Of a DNA stretch of 64,000 nucleotides, positions 49,384 through 58,026 are shown one piece after another. This stretch comes from Chersky-840 sp963764205 (GTDB lineage: Bacteria; Actinomycetota; Acidimicrobiia; Acidimicrobiales; UBA8190), in NCBI GenBank assembly GCA_963764205.1, contig CAVXRN010000002.1, positions 248,001-312,000 of the forward strand. The letters run 5' to 3'. Numbering within the stretch: the first letter of the stretch is position 1; the number at the start of each line of letters is the position of its first letter. The notes beneath the pieces are model-generated. The model was not told the origin of the DNA and did not search any database. It was given only the letters and a program-made list of their open reading frames with translations. The translations under genes and the position numbers were made by a program.

Positions 49384-50423
49384 TCGACGCCGTGCCCGCA
49401 CTCGACAGCGGGAGCCTGGCCCGGTGGATGGACGTCGCCGGGCTTCCCGGCGCGGGCGAACCGGTGCAGGTCCGCTACATCTCGGGGGGCTCGCAGAACG
49501 AGATCTACGAGATTCGGCGAGCGGGGCTGCACGCCGCGCTTCGCATCCCACCGAGTAGCGCCCCGGCCGGCCGGGACGAGGGGATCCTGCGCGAGTGGCG
49601 CATCATCGAAGCCCTCGACGGCACCGATGTGCCCCACACACCCGCCATCGCCGCCTGCACCGACACGGCGGTGTTGGGCCGCACCTTCTACCTGATGGGG
49701 TTCGTCGACGGATGGTCGCCCATGAGCCTCGACGACCACCGGTGGCCGGCGCCGTTCGACGACGATCTCGAGGCTCGTCGTGGTCTGGCGCTGCAGCTGG
49801 TGGAGGGCATCGCCCTGCTGTCCAAGGTGGACTGGCGATCGAGGGGCCTCGGGGACCTGGGCCGTCCCGACGGCTTCCACGAGCGCCAGGTCGACCGGTG
49901 GACCGCGTTCCTGGAGCGGATCAAGGGCAGGGAGTTGCCCGGCTTCGACGAGGCGGCCGCCTGGCTGCACGCCCATCGTCCCCTCGACTTCGTGCCGGGC
50001 CTGATGCACGGTGACTACCAATTCGCCAACGTCATGTACGACCACGGGGGTCCCGCGCGGCTCGCCGCCATCGTCGACTGGGAGATGGGCACGGTCGGTG
50101 ATCCCAAGCTCGATCTCGGCTGGGTGCTCCAGGGCTGGCCGGTCGACACCATGGCACCTGAGGCGGCCACCTCCGGCTACGTCGACATGTACGGCATGCC
50201 CTCGACCGACGAGGTGCTCGCCCACTACGCCGAGGTGTCGGGGCGGCAGGTGGACGACATCGACTACTACGTCATCCTGGCCAAGTGGAAGCTGGCGGTG
50301 GTGCTGGAGCAGGGCTACCAGCGCGCCGGCGACGACGAGAAGCTGCTGGCCTTCGGCCCCATCGTCCTGGACCTGATGCAGGGAGCAGCCGAGCTGGCAG
50401 CCAGCACCGACTACCGGTCATGA
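49380..50423 (+). CDS. Aminoglycoside-phosphotransferase-fold kinase of acyl-CoA catabolism
   Basis: The 347-residue protein starts at a GTG coupled to a 20-codon upstream ORF. It shows the kinase-like APH fold: a nucleotide loop ISGGSQNEIYEI, the catalytic loop LMHGDYQFANVMY (HGDxxxxN) and the metal-binding DWE in AAIVDWEMGTVGDPKLDLG. Members of this group sit with acyl-CoA dehydrogenases and ligases in actinobacteria and resemble the kinase domain of ACAD10/11, which phosphorylates 4-hydroxyacyl-CoAs. That role fits the downstream hydratase, overlapping by 4 bases. Antibiotic resistance is unlikely. Confidence 0.85.
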   Translation: MIDAVPALDSGSLARWMDVAGLPGAGEPVQVRYISGGSQNEIYEIRRAGLHAALRIPPSSAPAGRDEGILREWRIIEALDGTDVPHTPAIAACTDTAVLGRTFYLMGFVDGWSPMSLDDHRWPAPFDDDLEARRGLALQLVEGIALLSKVDWRSRGLGDLGRPDGFHERQVDRWTAFLERIKGRELPGFDEAAAWLHAHRPLDFVPGLMHGDYQFANVMYDHGGPARLAAIVDWEMGTVGDPKLDLGWVLQGWPVDTMAPEAATSGYVDMYGMPSTDEVLAHYAEVSGRQVDDIDYYVILAKWKLAVVLEQGYQRAGDDEKLLAFGPIVLDLMQGAAELAASTDYRS

Positions 50424-51193
50424 GCGACGACGAGCTCGTCATCGAGCAGCACGACCACGTCGTCGTCCTGCGGCTCAATCGCCCCGAAGCGCGCAATGCC
50501 CTCAACCCCTCGCTCATTCGCTCGTTCGGCGCTGCGGTCACCGACGCCGAGTCCGACCCCGTCGTCCGGGCGCTGGTGGTGACGGGCACCGGGGACCGGG
50601 CTTTCTCGAGCGGCATGGACCTGCGCTCGTTCGCACGGGGCGAGGGACTCGCCATGGACGCCCCGGAGACCAGCGCGTTCATGCGCTTCATGGACGGCAG
50701 GCTGTCCCTCCCCGTTGTCGGCGCCGCTCAGGCCACTGCGGTGGCGGGCGGCCTCGAGCTGTTGTTGGGCTGCGACGTGGTGGTGGCGGGGGAGGGGGCG
50801 CGCTTCGGGCTGCCCGAGGTCCGGCGCGGCCTCATCCCGGGGGGTGGGGGCACACTCCTCGGCACTCGTATCCCGTTGGCACTGGCCATGGAGCTCGTGC
50901 TCACCGGAGACACCGTCGACGCTGGGCGCGCCCTGCACATCGGTCTCGTCAACGCCGTCGTGGCCTTCGACGAGGTGGTGCCGACGGCGCTGGCCATGGC
51001 CCAGCGCATCGCCGCGAACGGCCCGCTGGCGGTCCGGGCGGCCAAGGAGCTGACGAGGACGGCCGCGCTGGACCCGTCCGCCTTCGCCGCCCGACTCGAG
51101 CACTGGCGGTCGGTGATATTCGGCAGCGAGGATGCACGCGAAGGCGCGGCGGCGTTCGTGCAGAAGCGCACGCCCAACTGGCAGGGGCGCTGA
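50420..51193 (+). CDS. Enoyl-CoA hydratase/isomerase family protein
   Basis: The ATG at 50420 overlaps the previous stop (ATGA). The 257-residue crotonase has LNRPEARNALN, AFSSGMDLRSFARG, the oxyanion strand AVAGGLELLLGCDVV, and the catalytic Glu in FGLPEVRRGLIPGGGG. The second hydratase Glu is not evident, so one-Glu isomerase or hydratase activity is possible. Its end reads AAFVQKRTPNWQG, typical for the family. The frameshifted quinone-oxidoreductase gene starts at its stop, so three genes form one operon (49380-52182). Confidence 0.92.
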   Translation: MSDDELVIEQHDHVVVLRLNRPEARNALNPSLIRSFGAAVTDAESDPVVRALVVTGTGDRAFSSGMDLRSFARGEGLAMDAPETSAFMRFMDGRLSLPVVGAAQATAVAGGLELLLGCDVVVAGEGARFGLPEVRRGLIPGGGGTLLGTRIPLALAMELVLTGDTVDAGRALHIGLVNAVVAFDEVVPTALAMAQRIAANGPLAVRAAKELTRTAALDPSAFAARLEHWRSVIFGSEDAREGAAAFVQKRTPNWQGR

Positions 51194-52182
51194 CGCCCGT
51201 CCGCGCCGCGCTGTGCCGGGCCTACGGGCCGCCCGAGGTCGTGCGCGTCGAGAACGTCGACCCACCGGTGCTCGGCCCGGGCCAGGCCCGGGTTCGGGTC
51301 CGGGCGGCGGCGGTCAACTTTCCCGACGTGCTGCTCGTCGCCGGCACCTACCAGGTTGCGGTCCCCCCGCCGTTCGTGCCGGGGAGCGAGTTGGCGGGCG
51401 AGGTGGTCGAGGTGGCGAGCGACGTCACGGGTCTGTCCGTCGGCCTCCACGTCTTCGGCAGCACGCTGGTAGGGGCGTTCGCCCAGGAGGCGACCGTCGT
51501 TGCCACATCGCTCACCCCCGTGCCCGCCGGCGTGACCGACCGCGTCGCAGCCGCCTTCGGGGTGGCCCATCGCACCGCCTATCACGTGCTGCGTTCGGTG
51601 GCGGCGCTGCGGCCAGGAGAGGAGCTGGTCGTGCTGGGGGCGGGCGGCGGCGTGGGGTTGGCCGCCGTCCAGCTCGGCGTGCTCCTCGGCGCCACGGTCA
51701 CCGCGGTGGCGTCGAGTCCCGGAGAAGCTGCATGCGGCGCGAGTCCTTCGGCGCCACCCGGCTCGTCGATCATCGCGACGGCGACCTGCGTCGGGCACTC
51801 CGTCAGGCACTGCCCGACGGGTTCGACGTCGTCGTCGACCCCGTGGGCGGCACGCTGGCCGAGCCGGCGTTGCGGTCGCTGCGCTACGGCGGCCGGTTCG
51901 TGACCGTCGGGTACGCGCTCGGGCGTCATCCCGAGCATCGGCCTCAATCTGGTGCTGCTCAAGGGTGTGCACGTGCTCGGCTTTCAGTTCATCGACTTCG
52001 CCACCCATCGAGCCGACGAGCGCCGGCGCGACGAAGCCGAGCTGCTCGAGCTGGTGGCGTCGGGCCGCGCCTATCCACACATCGGCGCGTCGTTCGACCT
52101 GGAGCAGGCGTCCGAGGCGCTGGCCTACGTGGCCCAGGGCAGGGCGATCGGCAAGGTCGTGCTCGACGTCGCCGGCGGGTAG
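51190..52182 (+). pseudogene. Zinc-type alcohol dehydrogenase-like quinone oxidoreductase, multiply frameshifted
   Basis: Homologous sequence of about 330 residues is split between frames: VRAAAVNFPDVLLVAGTY to VTAVASSP in frame one, SFGATRLVDHRDGD to RFVTVGYA in another, and IPSIGLNLVLLKG to VVLDVAGG back in frame one. Removing single bases at 51721-51722 (giving SPEKLHAA), 51735-51742 and 51921-51925 (giving GVIPSI) restores one frame. The expected ATG overlapping the upstream stop reads CTGA instead of ATGA. The nucleotide motif LGAGGGVGLAAVQ is intact. Three insertions and a lost start in one gene argue for decay or locally poor sequence. Confidence 0.82.
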
Positions 52183-52197
52183 GCCCGGCGCGCCGCC

Positions 52198-53748
52198 CTA
52201 TGGCCCGGCGACGCAGCTCCCGTTTCAACACCTTGCCGGACGGGTTTCGGGGCAGGGCGTCGAGGAAGGTGACGGCCTTCGGCACCTTGAAGCGTGCCAG
52301 CTGGGTGCGGCAATGCTCCATCAGCTCGTCCGACGTGACGGCGGTGTCGGGGCGTCGCACCACGAAGGCGACCGGAACCTCTCCCCACCGCTCGTCGGCC
52401 CGACCCACCACCGCCGCCTCCAGCACCGACTCGTGCTCGTACAGGACGCGCTCCACCTCGGATCCGGCGATGTTCTCACCACCCGAGACGATCATGTCCT
52501 TCACTCGGTCGACGATCCACAGATACCCGTCTTCGTCGCGCACGCCGACGTCACCGGTGTGGAACCAGCCTCCGGCGAAGGCCCGCTCGGTGGCCTCGGG
52601 GTCGCGCCAGTAGCCCTTGAACACCTTGGGGCCGCGGAGCACGATCTCGCCCCGCTCGCCGGCGCGCACCGACCGGCCCTCCTCGTCCCAGACGTCGAGC
52701 TCCACGTACAGACACGGACGGCCCACACTGCCCAACTTGGTGACGATGCTGGAACGGTCGAGGAAGGTGTCGCCCGACACCGTCTCGGTCAGCCCGTACG
52801 CGTCGGCGAACCACGCCGAGGGGAAGGTGCGTTGTATCCGTTCGATGAGGGGGATGGGCATCTTCTCCCCGCCGTTGATGATGACGCGTACCGACGAGAG
52901 GTCGCGCTCGTTCCACGCCGGGGAGCGCCATGATGGCGTTCACCATGGCGGGCGCCAGCCACACGGTGGTCACCCGCGATCGCTCGAGCTCGTCGACCAC
53001 GGCGCTGGCGTCGAAGCCGCGGTGGATGATGATGGTGGCGCCTGCGGCGATGAGCGAGGTAGTGGTGAGGTCGAGCGCACCGACGTGGTAGAGCGGCCCA
53101 CAGGCGAGACCGAGGTCGCCGCCGGTGAAGCCGAACTCCACGATGTGGGCGAGGTTCTTCCAGGCCAGGTTGGCGTGGGTGAGCATGACCCCCTTGGGTC
53201 GTCCGGTGGTGCCCGAGGTGTACATGAGCCGGTGGACGTCGTCCGCCGCCATCGTGTGCTGGGGCAGCGCGTCGCCATCGGTGCGAAGCGCGGTCCAGCG
53301 TCGTCCACCGGGCCCGAGCGTTCTCGGTGACACACGCCCGCACCAGCGCGTCCATATCCCTCGTGGCATCGTCGGCCAGATCCGACAGGTCGGCGTCGCA
53401 CACGAGCGCCCGGGCGCGCGAGTGTTCGATGATGTACCGGACCTCGGGCGCGGCCAGCCGCCAGTTGATGGGCATGGCGATGGCCCCGAGGTAGTTGGCG
53501 GCGAACACGGTCTCGAGGAACTCGGGGCAGTTGTACGAGAGCAGGGCCACCACGTCGCCACGAGCCACCCCGCGAGCATGCAGCCCGCCCGCCAGTGCCT
53601 TGGCGCGCATCGCCATCTCGCCGTAGCTGAGCGCGGCGCCCTCGAACACCGTGATCGGCTTCTCGGGGGTCCGGACGGCGTGATAGTCGAGGACGGCGAA
53701 CCAGTTCATGTTCGTCGGCGCCGGAGCTGTCAGGTTCACGGGGCCCAC
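52198..53748 (-). pseudogene. AMP-dependent acyl-CoA synthetase, frameshifted
   Basis: Three successive minus-strand frames make one ligase. The first has YHAVRTPEKPITVFEG and ends near CVTENARAR. The second has the P-loop LMYTSGTTGRPKGVML (A3) and PLYHVGALDL. The third has YGLTETVSGD (A5), GWFHTGDVGVRDEDGY (A7), DRVKDMIVSGGENI (A8) and the catalytic Lys in RNPSGKVLKREL (A10). Extra bases at 53286-53287 and 52917-52924 explain the shifts. A third slip near 52205-52215 would bring the end to a TAG at 52198 instead of running to 51989 through the convergent gene. Start is GTG 53748 or ATG 53709. All motifs survive, so damage is recent or technical. Confidence 0.82.
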
Positions 53749-53760
53749 CTCACGACCATG

Positions 53761-53785
53761 TTGTACTGACCAGTCAACCTATACT
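53761..53785. promoter_or_regulatory. TetR operator overlapping a leaderless promoter
   Basis: TTGTACTGACCAGTCAA (53761-53777) is a relative of the palindrome TTGTACCGACCAGTACAA at 55960. TATACT (53780-53785) is a good -10 whose start point would fall on or next to the ATG at 53793, so the TetR mRNA is probably leaderless. The operator overlaps this promoter and lies 13 bases from the divergent ligase start. Confidence 0.55.
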
Positions 53786-53792
53786 TCGCCCC

Positions 53793-54428
53793 ATGCCTTC
53801 GGCTCAGGCGCGCGACGAGTCCGGGCACAGCCCCAAGTGGCAGGCGCGTCGCGACGCCATCATCAACACCTCCGCCCGGCTCTTCGCCCGGCGCGGCTAC
53901 CACGCCACGGGCATCACCGAGCTGTGTGAGGCCAACGACCTCGGCCGGGGCGCGCTGTACCACTACATCGGCTCCAAAGAGGAGCTCCTCGCCGCCATCC
54001 ACGACCAGGTCATGGACGAGGTGATGGCGTGCGCCGAGCACGTGGCCCAGACGGGTGGGTCGCCGTCGGTGCAGCTGGCCATGCACGGCACCGAGCTGCT
54101 CGACATCATCCACCGCTATCCCGACCACGTCTGGGTGTTCCTCCACGAGTTCCCGGCCCTCACCGACGAGCGAGCCGATCGGTTCCGCACGCGGCGCCGG
54201 GCCTACGAGGAGCGCATCGAGGAGGTGCTGCGGGCGGGGGTGGCGTCGGGGGAGTTCCGCGACCTCGACGTGTGGCTGACGGCACGGGCCTGGCTGGGCT
54301 TGCACAATTACACCTACCTCTGGCTGCATCCCGGTGGTCGGCTCTCGGCCCGGGACGTGGCCAAGCCGTTCGCCGAGATCTTCATGCGCGGCATCGAGCG
54401 GCCCACGGACGGTCAGGGAGCCGAGTAG
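53793..54428 (+). CDS. TetR-family regulator of the ligase/SDR/E1 cluster
   Basis: The 211-residue protein has a complete TetR domain: RRDAIINTSARLFARRGYHA and ITELCEANDLGRGALYHYIGSKEELL. The C-terminal domain includes RYPDHVWVFLHEFPALTDER, as in KstR2-like TetR_C groups. The start ATG has no Shine-Dalgarno and is probably at the 5' end of the transcript. Candidate operators lie at its own promoter and, almost identical, at 55960 between the SDR and E1 genes. It therefore likely controls the ligase (divergent), the SDR pair and the E1 dehydrogenase as one regulon. Confidence 0.9.
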   Translation: MPSAQARDESGHSPKWQARRDAIINTSARLFARRGYHATGITELCEANDLGRGALYHYIGSKEELLAAIHDQVMDEVMACAEHVAQTGGSPSVQLAMHGTELLDIIHRYPDHVWVFLHEFPALTDERADRFRTRRRAYEERIEEVLRAGVASGEFRDLDVWLTARAWLGLHNYTYLWLHPGGRLSARDVAKPFAEIFMRGIERPTDGQGAE

Positions 54429-55169
54429 CCGCCGTCGACGACCAGCGCGGTGCCGGTCGTCCAGCGAGCGTCGTCACTGGCGAGGTACGAGTAGGCGCCC
54501 ACGAGGTCGTCGGCCGCACCGAGTCCCAGAGGATGGCGCCCGGCCATGGCGTCGAGGGCTTCGGGTGGCAGCTCGTCGTGGATGGCGGAGCGAAACGTTC
54601 CCGGGCAGACACAGTTCACGCGGATCCCGTCGCGGGCGTACTCCACGGCCGCCACCTTGGCCAGCTGGATGACCGCTGCCTTGGTGGCGCAGTAGGGCGC
54701 AGCGTGCGACCACGCCGTCATCCCTGCCACCGATGCCGTCAGGATGATCGACCCCGACCGCTGCGCCCGCATGGCGGGAACCGCCGCTCGGATGCCGTTC
54801 ACCGCCCCCATCAGGTTGATGCGGATGACGCGGTCCCAGTCGTCGGTGGTGAGGTTGTGGATGCGGCCGTTGGGGGCGAGCACACCGGCGTTGCTCACGA
54901 ACACGTCGAGGTGCCCGAATCGCTCGACGGCCTGGTCCACCACCCGTTGCACCTCGGCGACGTCGCCCACGTCGGCCACCGCCGTCTCCACCGTGCCGCC
55001 GGCCGGCGACAGAGCGCCCATGGTGGCTTCCAGCGCCGTCTCGCTGATGTCGCTCAGCACCAGATCCGTGGCGGGCTCGCCCGCCAGACGCCGCGCCAGC
55101 CGCGGTCCCCAACGCGCCGCCGGCGCCGGTGATCACGACGACGCGCCGTCGTGGTGCGTTGTCGTTCAT
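54413..55169 (-). pseudogene. Short-chain dehydrogenase/reductase, frameshifted
   Basis: The N-terminal frame starts at ATG 55169 and gives the cofactor motif RVVVITGAGGALG; the rest, from TDLVLSDISETALEA to ALVVDGGYSAP, is in another frame. Removing one base at about 55106 (a T between G and CCCC on the plus strand) gives GALGPRLARRLAGE and a continuous SDR of about 251 residues. Ser in LTASVAGM and YCATK are present. Its start overlaps the stop of the upstream SDR by 4 bases, and its end overlaps the convergent TetR gene by 16 bases. This is the third frameshifted gene in a row. Confidence 0.82.
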
Positions 55170-55945
55170 ACGAGCAGGTAGCCGCCGTCGATGCTGAGGA
55201 CGGTGCCGGTGACGAAGGCGGATGCGTCAGAAGCAAGGAACTGGTAGATGCCGGCCAGGTCGGTGGGTGCCCCCCAGCGCTTCTGCGCCGTATGGTCCGT
55301 CACCTCGGCCGCGAGCTCGGGCTGGCACTTGAATCCGTCGACGAGAGGCGAGTCGAACCACCCCGGAGCCACCACGTTGACGGTGATGCCGTGCGGGGCC
55401 AGGTCGAGCGCGAGCGCCTTGGCCAGTCCCACGAGCCCTGCCTTCGACGCGCTGTAGGCGGCGAGACCGCGGCGCGGGCGCTCACCCAGGACCGACCCGG
55501 TGAAGATGACGCGCCCGCCCTCGTGCATCACCCGGGCCGCGGCCCGGGCCCCGAGGAAGGTGCCCGTGAGGTTCACCTCGAGGACCTGGCGCCACACGGC
55601 GGGTTGGGTGCGGCGCGGCCCGGCTACCACCGGCGAGATGCCGGCGTTGCAGATCCACACGTCGACACCACCCCACTCGGCGACCGTCGCGTCGGCCACC
55701 GATTCGTTGAAGTCCTCATCGGTCACGTCGCCGCTCATCACCAGGGTCGGCCCCGGCAGCGCGGCGGCCAGCTCCTTGAGGTCGGCCTCGGTGCGGGCCA
55801 CCAGGGCCACTCGGGCGCCCGCCCGAGAGAAGGCGTGGGCGAGCAGTGCCCCGAGGCCCCGGCTGGCGCCGGTCAGCACCACGCGCTTGCCCTCCACATC
55901 TCCGGGCCGGGGAAAGAACTCTGGGATCTCGATGGGGTCCGCCAC
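55166..55945 (-). CDS. Short-chain dehydrogenase/reductase
   Basis: The 259-residue protein starts at ATG 55945. It has TGASRGLG for cofactor binding, Arg after the second strand (LVARTEADL, NADP preference), Ser in FTGSVLGER and Tyr/Lys in YSASK, and ends GTVLSIDGGYLLV. The N-terminal stretch ADPIEIPEFFPRPGDVEGKR is slightly longer than usual. It is the first gene of a two-SDR unit on the minus strand. The shared operator with the E1 gene lies 15 bases upstream, so a short or absent leader is likely. Confidence 0.92.
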   Translation of the reverse strand: MADPIEIPEFFPRPGDVEGKRVVLTGASRGLGALLAHAFSRAGARVALVARTEADLKELAAALPGPTLVMSGDVTDEDFNESVADATVAEWGGVDVWICNAGISPVVAGPRRTQPAVWRQVLEVNLTGTFLGARAAARVMHEGGRVIFTGSVLGERPRRGLAAYSASKAGLVGLAKALALDLAPHGITVNVVAPGWFDSPLVDGFKCQPELAAEVTDHTAQKRWGAPTDLAGIYQFLASDASAFVTGTVLSIDGGYLLV

Positions 55946-55959
55946 GACTCGCTCCCTGA

Positions 55960-55983
55960 TTGTACCGACCAGTACAATACACT
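55960..55983. promoter_or_regulatory. TetR operator TTGTACCGACCAGTACAA with -10
   Basis: An 18-base inverted repeat (arms TTGTAC/GTACAA, positions 55960-55977) lies between the divergent SDR and E1 genes. TACACT at 55978-55983 could be the -10 of the E1 gene. The sequence TTGTACYGACCAGTMAA is shared with the site at 53761 in front of the TetR gene. Confidence 0.6.
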
Positions 55984-55997
55984 ACGCTCCTGGGTCG

Positions 55998-57989
55998 GTG
56001 CCCTCCGGTCGATCCACGCAGGCGGCGTATTCACCGGCGGAGCTCCTCGAGATGCACCGTCGGATGTTGCGCATCCGCGGTTTCGAGCAGCGGGTCGCCG
56101 TCCTCTACCGCGACGGCGAGATCCCCGGGTTCGTCCATCTCTCCATCGGACAGGAGGCGGCCGCGGTGGGGGCGTGCTGGTCGCTGGCGCCGGCCGACGT
56201 GATCACCTCGACGCACCGGGGCCACGGGCATTGTCTGGCCAAAGGCATGGAGCCCCTTCCCATGTTCGCCGAGCTGCTCGCCCGTGACAACGGCACCAAC
56301 CGGGGACGCGGCGGATCCATGCACGTGGCCGACCCCACCCTCGGCGTCTTCGGTGCCAACGGGATCGTCGCCGCCGGCCTGCCCATCGCCGTCGGCGCGG
56401 CCACCGCGGGGCAACTGCGCGACGACGGCACCGTCACGGTGGCCTTCTTCGGCGACGGTGCCCCTGCCGCCGGGGCCTTTCACGAGGCGGTGAACTTGGC
56501 AGCGGTGTGGCAGCTGCCTGTCGTCTTCTTCTGCGAGAACAACGGGTACGCCGAGTTCTCGCCGACCTCCTCCCAGCACACGGCGACGCTGGAGCAGCGG
56601 GCCGGCGGGTACGGCATCGGCTACGTCGGCGTCGACGGGAACGACGTGGTGGCGACGGCCGCGACCATGGCCGACGTCGTGGCGCGGGTGCGCGCCGGCA
56701 GCGGACCGGTGCTCGTGGAGGCCACCACCTACCGTTGGCGCGGCCACTACGAAGGCGATCCCGAGAGGTACCGGTCGGCCGAGGAGGTACGCGCCTGGGG
56801 TGAGCGCGACCCCATCGTGCTGCACGAGCAGCGGCTGCGCAGCGCGGCGGTGGGTGACGACGACATCAAGGCCCTCGAGTCGTCGGTGGCCGCCGAACTC
56901 GACGACGCGGTGGAAACAGCTCGTCGCTTTCCGCCACCGAACGCCGCCTCGCTCACCGAGTTCCTCGTCCGGGCCCGGCCGGTGATCGTCGAGCCCTCTG
57001 CGCCCGGGAGCGACGCACCGGTGTTCCGCACCATGGACGCCATCCACACGGCGCTCGAGGCGGAGCTCGAAGCCGACGACCGCGTCTTCGTGGCCGGCAT
57101 CGACGTGGGCGAGGGCGGCAACGTCTTCGGTCTCACCCGGGGCCTGCGCGACCGCTTCGGGGACCGGGTGCGCGACACTCCCATCTCCGAGACGGCCATC
57201 GTCGGGCTCGGCGTGGGGGCGGCCATGGCCGGCATGCGTCCCGTGGTCGAGCTCATGTACCTCGACTTCCTGGGCGTGTGTTTCGACCAGCTGCTCAACC
57301 AGGCGGCCAAGCTGTCGTTCATGACCGGCGGCGGCGCCCAGATGGCGTTGACGGTGCGCACCCAGTTCGGCGCCGGTCGCTCCTCGGGCAGCCAGCACTC
57401 GCAGAGCCTCGAGGCGTTGCTCGCCCACATCCCGGGCCTCACCGTCGTCATGCCGTCGACGCCGGCGGACACCTACGGCCTGTTGCGCGCCGCCATCGAG
57501 GATCCCAACCCGGTGGTGTTCATCGAGAACCGACTCCTCTACGGCATGAAGGGTCCGCAGCCATCGGCTGGTCACCGGGTTCCCATCGGCCGGGCGGCTG
57601 TCGTGCGCGCCGGCACCGACGTGACCGTGGTGTCGGTGTCGCGCATGGTCCACGAGTGCGTGGCGGCGGCCGAGGCCGTGGCGGAGGACGGGATCTCGGC
57701 CGAGGTGATCGATCTGCGCACCGTGGCGCCGCTCGACATGGACACCGTCCTCACTTCGGTGACCAAGACGAGCCGGCTGCTCGTGGCCCACGAAGCCGTC
57801 GTCCCCTTCGGCATCGGGGCTGAGATCGCGGCGGTCGTGGCCCGAGATGCGTTCTGGGATCTCGATGCGCCTGTCGAACGGATCGGTGCGGCGTCGACCC
57901 CGCCGCCCTATGCGCCCGAGCTCGAACGGGCCTGGCTCCCCGATCGCCACGACGTCGCCGCGGCCATCCGCCGCCTCGTCGCAGTCTGA
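55998..57989 (+). CDS. Fused E1 alpha-beta 2-oxoacid (or acetoin-type) dehydrogenase
   Basis: GTG at 55998 lies just after the candidate -10; an ATG at 56052 is an alternative. The 663-residue protein joins both E1 subunits. The alpha part has FVHLSIGQEAAAVG, RGHGHCLAKG, RGRGGSMHVAD and the thiamine-diphosphate motif starting GDGAPAAGAFHEA and ending CENNGYA. The beta part has ETAIVGLGVGAAMAGMRPV, YLDFLGVCFDQ and the C-terminal domain TVVSVSRMVHE. It decarboxylates a branched 2-oxoacid or cleaves an acetoin-like diketone and would pass the acyl group to an E2, which is absent from the window. The fusion resembles E1 forms of some bacteria with a single E1 polypeptide. Confidence 0.92.
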   Translation: MPSGRSTQAAYSPAELLEMHRRMLRIRGFEQRVAVLYRDGEIPGFVHLSIGQEAAAVGACWSLAPADVITSTHRGHGHCLAKGMEPLPMFAELLARDNGTNRGRGGSMHVADPTLGVFGANGIVAAGLPIAVGAATAGQLRDDGTVTVAFFGDGAPAAGAFHEAVNLAAVWQLPVVFFCENNGYAEFSPTSSQHTATLEQRAGGYGIGYVGVDGNDVVATAATMADVVARVRAGSGPVLVEATTYRWRGHYEGDPERYRSAEEVRAWGERDPIVLHEQRLRSAAVGDDDIKALESSVAAELDDAVETARRFPPPNAASLTEFLVRARPVIVEPSAPGSDAPVFRTMDAIHTALEAELEADDRVFVAGIDVGEGGNVFGLTRGLRDRFGDRVRDTPISETAIVGLGVGAAMAGMRPVVELMYLDFLGVCFDQLLNQAAKLSFMTGGGAQMALTVRTQFGAGRSSGSQHSQSLEALLAHIPGLTVVMPSTPADTYGLLRAAIEDPNPVVFIENRLLYGMKGPQPSAGHRVPIGRAAVVRAGTDVTVVSVSRMVHECVAAAEAVAEDGISAEVIDLRTVAPLDMDTVLTSVTKTSRLLVAHEAVVPFGIGAEIAAVVARDAFWDLDAPVERIGAASTPPPYAPELERAWLPDRHDVAAAIRRLVAV

Positions 57990-58026
57990 CCGGCTCACCC
58001 GTCGGTCGGAACGGTTCCTGTACCGG

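Noticed and set aside
49380..50423. Aminoglycoside resistance gene
   Set aside because: The APH fold is clear, but the pattern and the coupled enoyl-CoA hydratase place it with acyl-CoA-catabolism kinases.
56031..57998. 655-codon open frame on the minus strand opposite the E1 gene
   Set aside because: Composition is His/Arg/Gly-rich with no recognisable motif; the plus-strand E1 motifs are decisive.
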